Shown: one piece after another, positions 52,875 to 64,000 of the stretch
Position numbering within the stretch: position 1 is the first letter of the stretch
Layout of the letters: each line of letters starts with the position of its first letter
From: Monoplex corrugatus
Taxonomy: Eukaryota > Mollusca > Gastropoda > Littorinimorpha > Ranellidae
Length of the DNA stretch: 64,000 nucleotides
NCBI GenBank assembly: GCA_030674185.1
Contig: CM060306.1
Coordinates: 48,139,132 to 48,203,131, forward strand
Reading direction: 5' to 3'
Made by a program: the position numbers and the translations under genes
The notes under the pieces: model-generated
Told to the model about the DNA's origin: nothing
Databases searched by the model: none
Seen by the model: the letters and a program-made list of their open reading frames with translations, nothing else

Positions 52875-52919
52875 CTGAGGAGAAAAATGTGAAAACTGAA
52901 ACTGTGCACAACTACAATG

Positions 52920-53900
52920 CGTAACAGTGAGCTGCAAAAGGAAAAAAAAACAATAAAAATCCATTTGTACTTGGCCAGTGACTTTGAGACATGGGTGCGT
53001 TCATAGTATGCCTGGACATGCCCAGACAGTTCCTGTCAAAAAGATCGTGTACAGCAAACCCCTATATGTTCTCACTGGCGACCCAGCTGGGCCTGCCTGT
53101 ACAAGAACGGAAATTCTCCAGTCGTGCTTGCAGGTTTTTTTCCGGCCATCTGGGTTAAAGTACTGAACTCTCCTCTTGATTTCACACTGAAATATCTTTT
53201 TTGCAAGAAAAACATTACGACAAGAAGCGTATTGCTGCCTTGAAATCAAGGCCTTGCATTCACGAGAAAGGTGATGAAATTCACTATAGAGACATACTCG
53301 CAGCTGCATAGAAAAACATCGCCAGAAAGGTTGGGACAGATTGGATGTACAGAAAATCAGTGGGTTGGACGTAACGTTTTTTCTTCTTCCATCATCACCA
53401 CAATATCAACTTTTGTCGCCTTGTGCACACCATTTTATCTTTCTTGTCTTGTGTCGAAGGGAAAGGAAAAAACAAACAAAAACCATGGTTGTCCGGTCCT
53501 GTTGTCCTTGTAGTATGAATGCTTTCACAGCCACGGCTGGCTGTGGCCGGCCATCCAGGTTTACTATGAACGCTCCCAAAGGCCCTGAAACATTTTGGGT
53601 ACTATACAGAGGCTGGCCCAGAACATCCAGCCAGCCTTTGTCGCTGCCCTAAGTGCCAATGATGCAATGAACGTTGAGTGACTTGTGCTATATAAATGGG
53701 CTTTGAGATTTCTTTTTATTTGCTTGTCTCTTAGGTGGGAATGGTCTTCGTTTTTTTAATTGTTGCTTTTTTGTGTGGTCAGTGACCTTTAAGATGGTAG
53801 TATTATCTGTCTTGTTCACTTGTTCTCTTTCCCCCTCTCTGTCTCTCCTCCCCTTCTTCTTCTCACTCGTCTGTCCCTTCTTTGTTTTGCAATGCGGTGT
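52920..53900. other. Intergenic/intronic, no supported gene
   Basis: Several open frames exist but none shows a family motif or splice support. The end near 53670-53715 (GTGCTATATAAATGGGCTTTG) resembles the GCTATATAAAT LINE tails elsewhere in the window. Confidence 0.4.
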
Positions 53901-53906
53901 CATGTC

Positions 53907-54041
53907 ACAAGGTGATAGAGATAGTGAACACATCAAGTGTCAGCCGATTGATTGACCAACTGGGCTGGCCATCTCTTGAGCAGCGAAGAACCACACGCCT
54001 GGGGTTCATTCATAAAATCCACCATGGACTAATCCAGTGCC
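53907..54041 (+). mobile_element. Older non-LTR element, left piece (interrupted by the 54042-57000 insertion)
   Basis: KVIEIVNTSSVSRLIDQLGW then PSLEQRRTTRLGFIHKIHHG and LIQC, the post-RT C-terminal region of a CR1/L2-like ORF2. The protein continues at 57001. Confidence 0.8.
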
Positions 54042-56635
54042 CAATTATCAGGAGCAAGCTAGTCATCATTCTAGGTGACATCAATGTCCACTATGACAAC
54101 ACTCACCGTTATGACACAAGACATATCATCAACTCTCTGTCCAATCACAATATGATCGACACATTTCTGAACCAACCCATCAAAAAGGTCACATTCTTGA
54201 CTGGATCATTTCTCGTGATCACCACAATTCAGCTACTAACAACTGCTTAGTTCTTTCTACCCGTCTAACTTCAGCCCTTCCATCTGACCACTCTGCAATT
54301 CTCTGTTCTCTTGATATTTCTCCTCCTTCCCGTACCACGCGCACAGTGACTCGACGCAATCTCAAATCTATCGACCTCTCCACATTTTCATCTGATGCCT
54401 CCCGTCTCCTTTCTGAAAAGTCACATAACCTTGCCGATGAATTCTATACTACTCTCCACCATCTTCTGGACACTCATGCTCCAGCCACAACCCGTCTTTT
54501 ACCTGACCGCCCCCCTACCCCCTGGCTCACTCATGAGATTGCCTGTGCAAAACGTGCCCGCCGCAGAGCAGAGCGCCGCTGGCGCAAATCCAAACTCACT
54601 GTACACAGGCAACTTTTCCAAGCCTCTAAAACAAAAGTATCCACCCTCATTGCATCTGCAAAAACAAGCTATTTCCAAACCAAAATCCTGAATGCCTCTT
54701 CTTCAAAAGAACTCTTTACAACCATGAATCATCTCCTTGGCACACGAAAAGACTTACCTCTCCCAACAAAACATACAAATGAAGAACTCCCATCTGTATT
54801 CTCTAAGTATTTCACCACCAAAATACAAACTCTTCGTGACAGGCTTGACAGGACACCCTGTCAACCATGCCCACCTGACCCTTCCTTCTCTGGCACACCT
54901 CTCACTACTTTTACCCCAGTCTCACAAGAAGAAATTTTCAACACAATCAGATCCATGTCGTTCAAAACCTGCGAACTGGATCCTCTTCCAGGTTCTCTCT
55001 ACTCCGATTGTCTCCCTACTCTCCTCCCATTCATCACTGACATCATCAACACTTCTTTTCAAACTGGAACTGTCCCAGATTCTTTCAAGTCTGCTATTGT
55101 TCAACCTCTCCTCAAGAAACACAATTTAGACCCAAATGAACTGAAAAATTACAGGCCTATCTCTAATCTCTCTTTCTTGTCAAAACTCCTTGAAAAAGTC
55201 GTCCTCAACCAGCTGAACTCTCACCTGTCTGCCAACAATCTCCTCAATCCTTTCCAGTCAGCCTACCGCCAGTGCCATAGCACTGAAACTGCCCTACTAC
55301 ACATTCTCAACAATCTCCCCTTGCAACTGATACTGGCAAAGTCTCTCTCCTCACACTCCTTGATCTGTCTGCAGCTTTCGATACCATTGACCATGGTATT
55401 CTCCTTTCTAGACTTCATCATACTTTTGGCATCTCTGACATTGCTCTCTCCTTTTTCACTTCGTATTTATCAAACAGAAAACAAACTGTTCTCATCAATG
55501 GCACTTACTCTCAACCTGCATACCTGACCTGTGGTGTTCCACAAGGATCTGTCCTTGGCCCTGTTCTTTTCACTCTTTATACCTCCCCCCTGTCCACCAT
55601 CATCAACTCCCACTCTATAAAACACCACTTCTATGCTGATGACACCCAACTTCAAGATAGTGACTCACCTGATAATATACAGCGCCTGTTGACTCGCACC
55701 ACTGAGTGTTACTCGGACATTAAGAACTGGATGACACACAATAGACTTCAGCTTAATGATGACAAGACAGAAGCTATCCTCATTGGCACCCGTCAGAAAC
55801 TTTCCCAGCTGCCTCCTCTTTCTCTCCCATTATGTAACACATCAGTCCCAATTTCTGATTCAGCTAAAAACCTTGGTGTCTGCATTGACTCTACCCTGTC
55901 CATGAACAACTTTGTTTCTCAAACTGCCAGATCTTGCTACTATCATCTCCATCGTATAAGCCTGATCAGGAAGTATCTCTCTGTCGAAACAACTGCAAAA
56001 CTCGTTCTCTCCTTCATAATGTCTCGCATTGACTATTGCAATTCACTCCTGTCTGGTCTTCCTGCCTCCACCATTCACATCCTACAGCGCATTCAAAACA
56101 ATGCTGCACGCCTTGTACTCAAAAAGAAAAAAGCTGACCACATATCTCCTCTCCTGGCACAACTTCACTGGCTCCCTGTATCAAAGCGCATACAGTACAA
56201 ACTAGACACCATGTGCTACAAAAGCCTCAATAACGCAGTCCCCGATTACCTGTCAAGCCTACTTGAGATCTATGTTCCCTCACGTACCCTCCGCTCTGCC
56301 TCCGATCCTCTGACTTTTCGCTTTCCACGCACTAAGCTCAATACCTATGGTCCACGAGCCTTCTCTGTTTCCGGTCCACTCTCCTGGAACAAACTTCCTC
56401 TCTCAGTCCGTCAGCAACCTACTTTTGCCTCCTTCAAGTCCGCTCTCAAAACTCACCTTTTCTCCTCTGCATAAAATCCTAACCTCACTCAACCCCTCTC
56501 TGCAGCCTGTCTCCGCTCGGAGGGGAATCACTTTGTTTTAATATATAATTCTATATGATGTGCTCTCTGTGGTTTTCCATTGGTTTTATTCTTGCTTTTA
56601 TTGCTTTTATTCTTTTCTCCCCATTTGTGGCCATG

Positions 56636-56687
<52 letters not shown>

Positions 56688-57000
56688 CGTGCGTGCGTGT
56701 GTGCGTGTGTGTCTTTTCGGCGCTTGGATTTGATTTTGTCGAGATTTGAGCTATATAAATATTGTAATTATTATGTATGCATGTGCGTACGTATGTATGT
56801 ATGTATGTATTATGTTAGATTAATTATTATGTATGTATGCATGTATACGCTCAGCTTAGATTTATGTATGTATATGTAAGCATGTATGTATGCATGTATA
56901 CGCTCATATGTATGTAGGTATGTATGCATGTATACTTAGATTTGATTTTGTCAAGATTTTGCGCTATATAAATAAAATATATTATTATTATTTATTATAG
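54042..57000 (+). mobile_element. L2/CR1-like non-LTR retrotransposon, 5'-truncated, nearly intact RT
   Basis: Starts inside the endonuclease domain (VIILGDINVHYDNTH), with a frame slip near 54178. RT: NYRPISNLSFLSKLLEKVV, NPFQSAYRQCHSTETALL, a 1-nt frame slip near 55320, then LDLSAAFDTIDHG, LTCGVPQGSVLGPVLF, FYADDTQL (catalytic), KNLGVCIDSTLSM, SRIDYCNSLLSGLPA, LQRIQNNAARLV, LHWLPVSKRIQYKLD, to YGPRAFSVSGPLSWNKLPLS and TAA at 56472-56474. The 3' UTR holds (GT)n at 56637-56711, (ATGT)n, and two copies of the TTTGATTTTGTC-AGATTT...GCTATATAAAT tail, ending in (ATT)n. It reads forward, opposite to the minus-strand exons. Confidence 0.9.
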
Positions 57001-57201
57001 TCCCACCCCCACCACGACAGCGCCGTACCCACAACCAGCAGTTCTGCCTCATCAACACCAGAACTCAGTACAGAGGTGGCTCATTTCTACCCAGGACTGT
57101 TGGGGAATGGAACCATCTTCCCAATGAAACAGAGGCAGCAACAGTCGATGCTTTTGTGTCGCGAGCCTCCGCCAACAGTGAGTTTCTGGACACCACGTGA
57201 C
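57001..57201 (+). mobile_element. Older non-LTR element, right piece
   Basis: VPPPPRQRRTHNQQFCLINT, RTQYRGGSFLPRTVGEWN and HLPNETEAATVDAFVSRASA to the TGA near 57201. This is the usual last part of CR1/L2-like ORF2 (R...FLPRT...WN.LP......). It joins the piece ending at 54041. Confidence 0.82.
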
Positions 57202-58207
57202 CCTTACGGTAACGGATTTCAGCAATGTCTACGGACAATGAGAATAGTGAAATGATCGGAGCTTACGAATGGACTGTGTCTACAACACCCCCCCCCCCCC
57301 CCCCCCTTATGTGCCGGAATGATCATCCTCAAGATCGTGGGCACCAAATGAAAGGAAAAACTACACTCTGTTCTAAGGAAGTGACGACGTTGCACTCTTC
57401 CATTTTTTATCTGGCAGTGCCTGTAAGTGCAGGCTCACTGAAGGAGACTGTATTTAGAAGTATAGATATGTGGTCTTTGATAAGGAGGCCCATAATAATA
57501 TAAACAAACAGGGTCATAATAATAAAATGAACAAACAGTGACTGAGTGTGCAAGCTCACTTATAGACCATATTTATAAGTATAGATTTGTGGTCTTCGAC
57601 TGAGGAGGACTAACATACAGTGACAGAACACGACCTATTTGCACACCTCTCACCCTACCTCAGCCATGTGTATCATATACACCCACATACACAAAGAGAC
57701 ACACATGCACACACACACAATCTCTCTGATCATTACACGCACATTTACATACACAAAAGCGCACACATTTATTTTTATCTCCATTTATCCACTTCTTGAT
57801 GTTTCTTTTGCTGTACCTCCTCTCTCTCTCTTTCTGTCTTTCTCAAGTGTACACGTGCATTCCCACACATGCGTACATGTACGCACACACACACACACAC
57901 AACACAAAACACACACACACACCACACACACCACGCACGCACGCACGCACACGCACACATATGGACAAGCATAAGGCACAAGGAGAGCCTATCTCGCGTG
58001 TGTAATTGTTATATTGATGATGAAGGGTGCAAAATACTCCCTGGTGGAGAAAGGGCTGGAGGCATTAATACACACAGCGCACACACATGTACATGCACAG
58101 AGAGAGAAAGAGAGAATAGTTTTCTCACTTCTGCAGTGTGGTGCCATGTCTTCAATGGTATAGGGAGCCACATACTCCCTGGTGTGGAGCGGACTTGAGG
58201 TGGTCAC
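57202..58207. other. Non-coding stretch with microsatellites
   Basis: C-run at 57287-57306, AC-rich repeats at 57655-57720 and 57884-57960. Segments 58020-58065 and 58145-58200 are diverged duplicates (ATACTCCCTGGTG core) lying next to the exon at 58208. Confidence 0.5.
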
Positions 58208-58315
58208 CCACTCCAGGATGAGCGTTCTCATCACTGATTCCACAGCACTGATCGTGCTCGTCTCGTTCACATAGATCTTCACCTCTGTCACGTTGGGGTT
58301 GTACACCATCAGCTT
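58208..58315 (-). CDS. Internal exon, unidentified minus-strand gene
   Basis: 36 codons, phase 0 at both ends: KLMVYNPNVTEVKIYVNETS then TISAVESVMRTLILEW, acceptor GAGCAG, donor GTGACC. The pattern K-I-Y-V...T-I-S-A-V resembles a beta-grasp (Ras-association or ubiquitin-like) strand-helix, but this is a weak impression. A longer reading with the frame open past the donor is possible. Confidence 0.5.
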
Positions 58316-58639
58316 CTGCTCACAGGCAGATAAAAATGGAAAATCATTATTGAAGATAAAAGGAAGAGTGATTTGTAATATAGCGGCCTGAGAAACAGGA
58401 TCTGAAGAAGTACCGCTAAGTAGCCTAGTCTGTCTCATTTGCTGCCACGCCCACTGACCTACACCTCACACCCCACAGAGGATGAGAATCTTGTCTGCTG
58501 TTAATTTTTCATCGGTACCACCAGTGACCAACGGTTACAATATCATTAGCATAGATATGGATGGCATAATAATTTAAAAGAGGGTTTCCAACGACATTAA
58601 TGACTTTTTTCCAGATGAAGTATTATGTGTGTTTTGAAA

Positions 58640-58695
58640 CGATTATAGCCTGATATGGCTGTACGCAGTCGGTTGGGCTTTAAACAAAAACGACA
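58640..58695 (+). repeat. LINE/SINE 3' remnant
   Basis: CCTGATATGGCTGTACGCAG then TCGGTTGGGCTTTAAACAAA is closely similar to 10266-10312 in eRF3 intron 2. Confidence 0.6.
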
Positions 58696-58947
58696 TTGAC
58701 AACTGATCGTGGGTAAACAAATGATAATTGTAAAAAGATGAATCATTTAGGGTATCAGAGACATTTCCATCCAACAACTTATATTGTAATTTCCAGCAAA
58801 AGATCAACAGAGTTTAACTAACATTAGAGCTTGATATTTGCATGAACTTTCTGTAATATACTGAGAAAAATACCCGTCATGACTGTGTGCCAAATCCACC
58901 CAGCTGTGTAAATATGTACTGACACCGTTTAGGACGGGGGGAGCTGT

Positions 58948-59190
58948 CATCATCATCATGTGCCCTGCCACATGGTGTTGGTGATCAATGCTCTCCACAC
59001 GAATCTATCCCCTGTCGCTGCAAGTACATCTCCCATCCTCTCTGTCCTCGGCCACCCTGCAAGTCCGTCCAATATTTTCTCCCTGGGTTTACCTGGTGTT
59101 CTCTTTCCCTCCATTTTTCCTGTTGTGACCAGATGCTCTAATTCCCCTTTCCTCATAAAAGGTCCTATAAATGTCCTCATAAAATGTCCT
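58948..59190 (-). mobile_element. LINE 3' fragment, ATG-tailed family
   Basis: Minus-strand frame: GPFMRKGELEHLVTTGKMEG, KRTPGKPREKILDGLAGWPR, TERMGDVLAATGDRFVWRAL. It is a direct relative of 29120-29420. The tail is seen as CATCATCATCATG at 58948. Confidence 0.8.
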
Positions 59191-59465
59191 CTTATCGATA
59201 GAATAGAAACACTGCATGTGCCTTCAGCCCACCCAGCAGTAAATGGAACCTGATCTTGTTCAGGATGGGGAAAGGTAATGCAGCAAGAAAGAAGAGGTGT
59301 ACCACCCTCTTAACACTGTTCATCGAGTTTCTACAACCTCGCTCCTTGATGACGTTCTGTATCGGGACAGTCCTTGTCTCAATCTTTTCGTAATCATAAA
59401 TGATAACACCCTATGTTTCCACTTGCTCACTCGGCAGTGCTCTATTACGATTGATAAAGGAATAC

Positions 59466-59655
59466 CTCCAGCGTGGTCTTCATGGACGTGATGTCATTGT
59501 CGTCCTGGATCCAGATCTTGGCCACCCCCTCATGATGCGTCACGTACAGCTGGTTCAGCAACTCCGCCATAGGAGAGGGGTTTTCTGTTTGCGGTAAATG
59601 TCGTCGTCCACGCTGTTTGTCGGGTCCGGTCGGTACGTGGCTTCAAACATGTTTA
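59466..59655 (-). CDS. Internal exon with 1-nt frame slip, unidentified minus-strand gene
   Basis: Acceptor TTTCAG, donor GTATTC. First frame NMFEATYRPDPTNSVDDDIY then RKQKTPL. Second frame MAELLNQLYVTHHEGVAKIW then IQDDNDITSMKTTLE. The exon is 190 nt; 191 nt would join both neighbours in phase (1 -> 2 upstream, 0 downstream). The slip lies in the C/A-rich run at about 59572-59590. Either an assembly error or a real mutation. Confidence 0.5.
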
Positions 59656-59944
59656 CTGAAAGTAAATTAATGATATATAATAAAAATGAGCTGTCAAACC
59701 GTACTAACAGTAACGCCCTTTTTCAGGTAGGCCTACAAATCTTGTCTTCATTAGTACACAAGAAGATAAACAGGATTTTTTTTTTTCTACTTACGATCCT
59801 TAGTTTGGGTATTTACTTATTGTTTATTTCTTTGTAGTCTTTATGAAAAGATGTTCAGAGGAACTGTCTGAATTAGTTTTGTCCTTATCAACGATGTTGA
59901 GCTATCAGAAGAAGCAGAGTCAAAGGACTAAAATCGCAGAGACA

Positions 59945-60180
59945 TGCATGGTAATCAAATGGGTAAACATCAGACTTTCAGTCTGAAGATCCTGGGTTCG
60001 ATCCGCCCAGACACACCTTCACCTGTTAGGTAAATTGTGGAGATTTTTCTGATTTCTCGGGTCAACATACATGCAGACCTGCCAGTGCCTAAACCTCCTT
60101 CATTTGAGTATGCATGCAGACTATCAAGTACGCATAGAGTATGCAGACTGTGCAGTAACAAAATCAGAACGCTAAAAACA
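59945..60180 (+). mobile_element. tRNA-derived SINE
   Basis: The tRNA-like head has an anticodon-type stem TCAGA / TCTGA with loop CTTTCAG (TTC, Glu-like) and a B box GGGTTCGATCC. The body follows with GGTCAACATACATGCAGACC and TGCCAGTGCCTAAACC, a sequence I associate with a widespread gastropod SINE (from memory, unverified). The acceptor stem is not intact, so this is not a functional tRNA. Confidence 0.7.
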
Positions 60181-60377
60181 AATGAACAAACAACACAAAC
60201 ACAGACCTAGACGGTCAAACCATCCTGTAATCTCCCTTTTCATACAAAAACTGATAATTTTTTTCTCATTCCTAATCTCCGTGCAGGTATGTGAGAAACT
60301 GAAACAGCTAGAATTGCACTGTTGTAGTTTTCTTGGTTGCGTTAGACAAAACGCATAACATAAAGCTTAGGATAACG

Positions 60378-60538
<161 letters not shown>

Positions 60539-60715
60539 ATTATCCAAGCTGTATGATATTATTGGATCAGTAGTCTTTCTTTTTCTTTTTTTTTTTTTCT
60601 TTTCTTGTCATTGTCTTCCTCTTAGGTTTGTGGACATGGAGTTTTCTTCCCCTCACTCCGGGGAGAAGAGAGAGAGAGAGAATAGTTCACTGACTGGATA
60701 GAATATACATAGAAT

Positions 60716-60765
60716 ATATTATATATATATATATATATAATATAGATATATATATATATATATCT
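60716..60765. repeat. (AT)n microsatellite
   Basis: Two AT blocks around ATATAATATAGATAT. Confidence 0.95.
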
Positions 60766-61258
60766 GTGTCTGTCGAGGTGTTAGTTTTTTTGGATGAGGC
60801 TGTAAAGTGAGATTCCCCCACGCAGCACACATTCAGTGTATGCGCAAGATCCCATGGCAACAATGGAGTTGTCTTTGATAGAAGGCTACAGAAAAATCCA
60901 CTTTCATAGTGTAAACAGAGATCCAGGAGTTTGTTAAAAAGGGATTCATTACACTCGGATAGTTTCATATGCGCCCCACCCAAACCTGCCAGTAATTATC
61001 TGGCAGACTCCCTGAGCCTGCGCAAAACCCTGTGCGCTGGCAAAGTCTTGAAATGGACAGGGGTGGTGGTGGTGGTGGTGGTGGAAGAGACCTATGAATG
61101 AAGCTGCCGCTACCAGAATGATGGAAACATTAAAGAGAGGCAGCGAACAGTCGGTTTTTAATACTGCAAGCTGACACAGAGTTCGAGTATCAGATCTTGA
61201 GTCCATGGCTCTATCAAAAGAACTAACTAACGATGATGACGTGAATATTAATACTGAC

Positions 61259-61410
61259 CCATCAGTAGAAAAAGAGCCGAGTTCTCAATGCAGTGGGAAG
61301 AAGAGCCTCCTCGACAGGCACATTTCCTCATGGCTGGCCGTTCCCTGGGGAAGAGATTGACGGCGGTGCCATCCGGGACAATTTCAAAGGGAGACCAGTG
61401 GATGTAGTTA
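61259..61410 (-). CDS. Internal exon, unidentified minus-strand gene
   Basis: Acceptor GCCTGCAG, donor GTCAGT. 152 nt: NYIHWSPFEIVPDGTAVNLF, PRERPAMRKCACRGGSSSHC, IENSALFLLM. Phase 1 entry matches the exon ending at 62673 (AG + T = Ser). The exit matches 59655 (G + TA = Val). The frame stays open upstream of the acceptor, so a longer exon is possible. Confidence 0.5.
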
Positions 61411-61518
61411 CTGCAGGCTAAAAGCTTGGCCTCGTACACTGAACCTGTGACAGGCATTTCACACTTGCATTAATTTGCAGTTTTCAATATTTGGATTCAC
61501 GGCGATTATAATAGATAA

Positions 61519-61725
<207 letters not shown>

Positions 61726-62117
61726 GATATGTGTGCGCGTGTGTGTGTAGTCAAAGAAAGAAACAAAAAACACTAACAAAACGACGAAGTCATAGAGACA
61801 CTATAACACTATTTCTTTTTAACAACAATGACAACTCCTCTTACAGTAACAACATAGTCAATTCATAAAAAATCCCAACAACAACGACGACGACAGCAAT
61901 AAGTCTGTTTCTGCGATATAGATTCATTAAAAACTCGAGGAAACGTTTATGTTACAGTTGTGAAAACTACAGCTGTTAGTTAAGGATGAAATGATCTCTT
62001 TCTTCCGCTTCAATCAATAGGCTATGGTTTCCCTATTGCAGAACTGGAAGATGTTGGAAAGTATGTCTTTTAAAGCTTTCGAGGTATTCTCTTAACTGGC
62101 AAAGGTATCAAAGGTGT

Positions 62118-62118
62118 G

Positions 62119-62172
<54 letters not shown>

Positions 62173-62296
62173 TACGTGTATATATACATATAGGTAGGTA
62201 GGTAGATAGATAGATAGATAGACAGATAGATAAATGTACAAACAAAAGTTGAAATATTGGTTGCGCTGAGTATCTCTCTCTGTCATGTGCGTGCAT

Positions 62297-62376
<80 letters not shown>
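62118..62376. repeat. (AT)n, (TAGA)n and (CT)n microsatellites
   Basis: AT array 62118-62172, TAGG/TAGA units 62192-62231, CT array 62305-62375. An A-rich/GAAA tract follows at 62478-62525. Confidence 0.95.
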
Positions 62377-62379
<3 letters not shown>

Positions 62380-62672
62380 ATCCACCCATCTCTTCCACCC
62401 CTCCCTCTGCCCACATCGCTCATTTCGTACAGTTTTAAGTCCTGCCACACTGTATGTATACGAGGACTCGCTATAAGAATAAAAAAAAAAAAAAGAAAGA
62501 AAGAAGAAGAAAGGAAGAAAGAAACCTTAAAATATTGTATCCCTCTCCCCTGACAGGCGGTATCCCAATGGCGAAGAGAGCAAGAGAGAGTCTGATCCCT
62601 TCATCCCCCATGGATCCCCCGTCCCCAAAGGATTCTCCCCCATAGCTCTTCTACACTTTTATGTATACTCAC

Positions 62673-62921
62673 CTGTCAGACAAGTGCCACAGTCTCTGAA
62701 AACATTTGTAGAAAGCGTCTTTCACCTCCTCCTCGTTATGGTAATTGTGTTTCTTCGTCGCCTCCGCCCAGCCTTTGTCCACGAGTTTGTTGCGGAATGG
62801 TTGAGACTCCTGGCAGAACGTAGTACTGGTGGCCGGTTGACACTCCCCCGTGGCTACCGTGGTGGTACTGCCACTCCGCTTGATCCGCTCAGGAGTGACA
62901 TAGAGGTAGTTGATGTCTTGG
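62673..62921 (-). CDS. Internal exon, unidentified minus-strand gene
   Basis: Acceptor TCTAAAG, strong donor GTGAGT. 249 nt: [82 protein letters not shown]. Three Cys and Thr/Ser-rich segments suggest an extracellular or luminal region. Family not recognised. The coding look is strong: no stops, mixed composition, GC higher than surroundings. Confidence 0.6.
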
Positions 62922-62996
62922 CTTTAGAACAGGTTCCGCCAGCAGTTTTGCTTCTGAGGGTGCATCTGGTTCGACGATGCGACCGTCTGTGACACA

Positions 62997-63220
62997 CACA
63001 TACAGACACACACACGCACGTACACACACACACACGTAAACACGCGCGCGCGCACACACACTCACACACACACATACACACACACAAACACGCACACACA
63101 CATACGCATACATACACGCACGCACACACACACGTACAAATGTGCGCGCACAGACACGCACGCACACACAAACACGCATGTATAGACACAAACACGCACA
63201 CACACAGACACACACACATA
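62997..63220. repeat. Imperfect (AC)n microsatellite
   Basis: AC-derived sequence with CGCACG and CATAC interruptions; open frames here are repeat translations. Confidence 0.95.
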
Positions 63221-63351
63221 ATCTATATATCTATATATTTCTCTACATATATCATGCATAGTCTTTTTTTCAAAGATTTCCCCATAAACAAAGTCATTTT
63301 GTAATGCGTTATTTCATATATCACAATATAAGCATTAGTGGTGTATGTGTA

Positions 63352-63353
63352 GT

Positions 63354-63444
<91 letters not shown>

Positions 63445-63458
63445 GGTGTGTGTGTCGA

Positions 63459-63497
<39 letters not shown>

Positions 63498-63508
63498 GTG
63501 TTTGTGTG

Positions 63509-63549
<41 letters not shown>
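63352..63549. repeat. (GT)n microsatellite, ~200 bp
   Basis: GT arrays with single-base interruptions. Confidence 0.98.
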
Positions 63550-63552
<3 letters not shown>

Positions 63553-63756
63553 CACCTACAATGTAAAAACGTGTGTTGTAAAGATTTTTTCGCCTGTTTC
63601 TGGATGGGACTTTACCAAATTTGGGCCATTGACAAGTCGCTAATGTGTAAGTTTGAAAGTCGAGGCCACACACGCTCAAACAATACTGAACCCTTTAACT
63701 CCCGCACCCTGTCCACCAGCTTCCTGCATTGTCAACCATGCTAGCACAGCAAAAAC

Positions 63757-63875
63757 TTAATCCTTTGATTCCCTCAATCCACCAGCTTCCTGCAGGAAGC
63801 TGGTGTATAGGGTGAGGAAATCAAAGGGTTGAATTTTTGCAGTTGGTGGATAGGGTGCTGGAGTCAAAGGATTAA
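63757..63875. mobile_element. 119-bp TTAA-ended hairpin MITE
   Basis: TTAATCCTTTGATTCC at the left and GGAGTCAAAGGATTAA at the right are near-perfect inverted ends. In the centre a 24-bp palindrome (ACCAGCTTCC / TGCA / GGAAGCTGGT) at 63781-63804. A further related arm lies outside at about 63690-63727. Confidence 0.7.
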
Positions 63876-64000
63876 AACCGGCACTTTTTGAGGAAGATGT
63901 GTGAACAGCAAACTTTCTCAGGAATTTCCGACAATACTTAAAATCTGTTTTCTCTGTTGTGGCAGTCTATGCATGTGCCATGATCACCATACCCATGGCA

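Noticed and set aside
53271..53955. Several overlapping frames left of the nested retrotransposons
   Set aside because: No consistent frame, motif or splice sites.
59945..60020. Possible tRNA-Glu (TTC) gene
   Set aside because: The anticodon-like hairpin and B box are present, but acceptor and T stems do not pair properly and a SINE body follows, so it is a tRNA-derived SINE.

Overview
The window is metazoan nuclear DNA. It is AT-rich, has many introns with canonical GT-AG sites, long AC/GT, CT/GA and AT microsatellites, and many mobile-element relics. The mix (a tRNA-derived SINE of a type I associate with gastropods, L2/CR1-like and other non-LTR elements, hAT-like and piggyBac relics) suggests a lophotrochozoan, most likely a gastropod mollusc. 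That assignment is inference. Nothing prokaryotic is present.

The backbone is one complete gene on the + strand, the translation termination GTPase eRF3 (GSPT1-like). I could place it exon by exon: 15 coding exons from the ATG at 6373 to the TAA at 45437-45439, 1725 nt of CDS, 574 residues. All exon junctions keep phase, and the PAM2 region and G1-G5 GTPase motifs are present. About 37 kb of the 39 kb gene is intron, and the introns hold most of the mobile elements. These are: a degraded 6-bp-TSD MITE (intron 1); a 5.5 kb hAT-like transposon with a broken, intron-containing transposase and a LINE inside it (intron 5); two piggyBac relics and a 3.8 kb TIR element carrying a LINE (intron 6); a LINE tail (intron 8); a piggyBac-like element with a 321-bp MITE inside it (intron 9); a 30-bp minisatellite (intron 10); a Ty3/gypsy relic (intron 13); and a long-inverted-repeat element containing a second, inverted copy of the TIR element (intron 14).

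Downstream (45.4-52.5 kb) lie the eRF3 3' UTR candidates and a diverged ~670-bp tandem duplication. From about 52.7 kb rightward there are exons of an unidentified gene on the minus strand. Four of them are mutually phase-compatible (62.9 -> 58.2 kb), with one apparent 1-nt frame slip. A terminal exon with a stop lies at 52.7 kb. A nested pair of non-LTR retrotransposons (53.9-57.2 kb) sits between them.

The most notable observations are two structurally defined DNA-transposon families. One has an 11-bp TIR (TAGCAATGCCG) and perfect 7-bp target duplications at both copies, which lie in opposite orientation inside one transcription unit. The other has CAGGGCT-type TIRs, 6-bp target duplications and GC-rich subterminal palindromes, with members in three different eRF3 introns.
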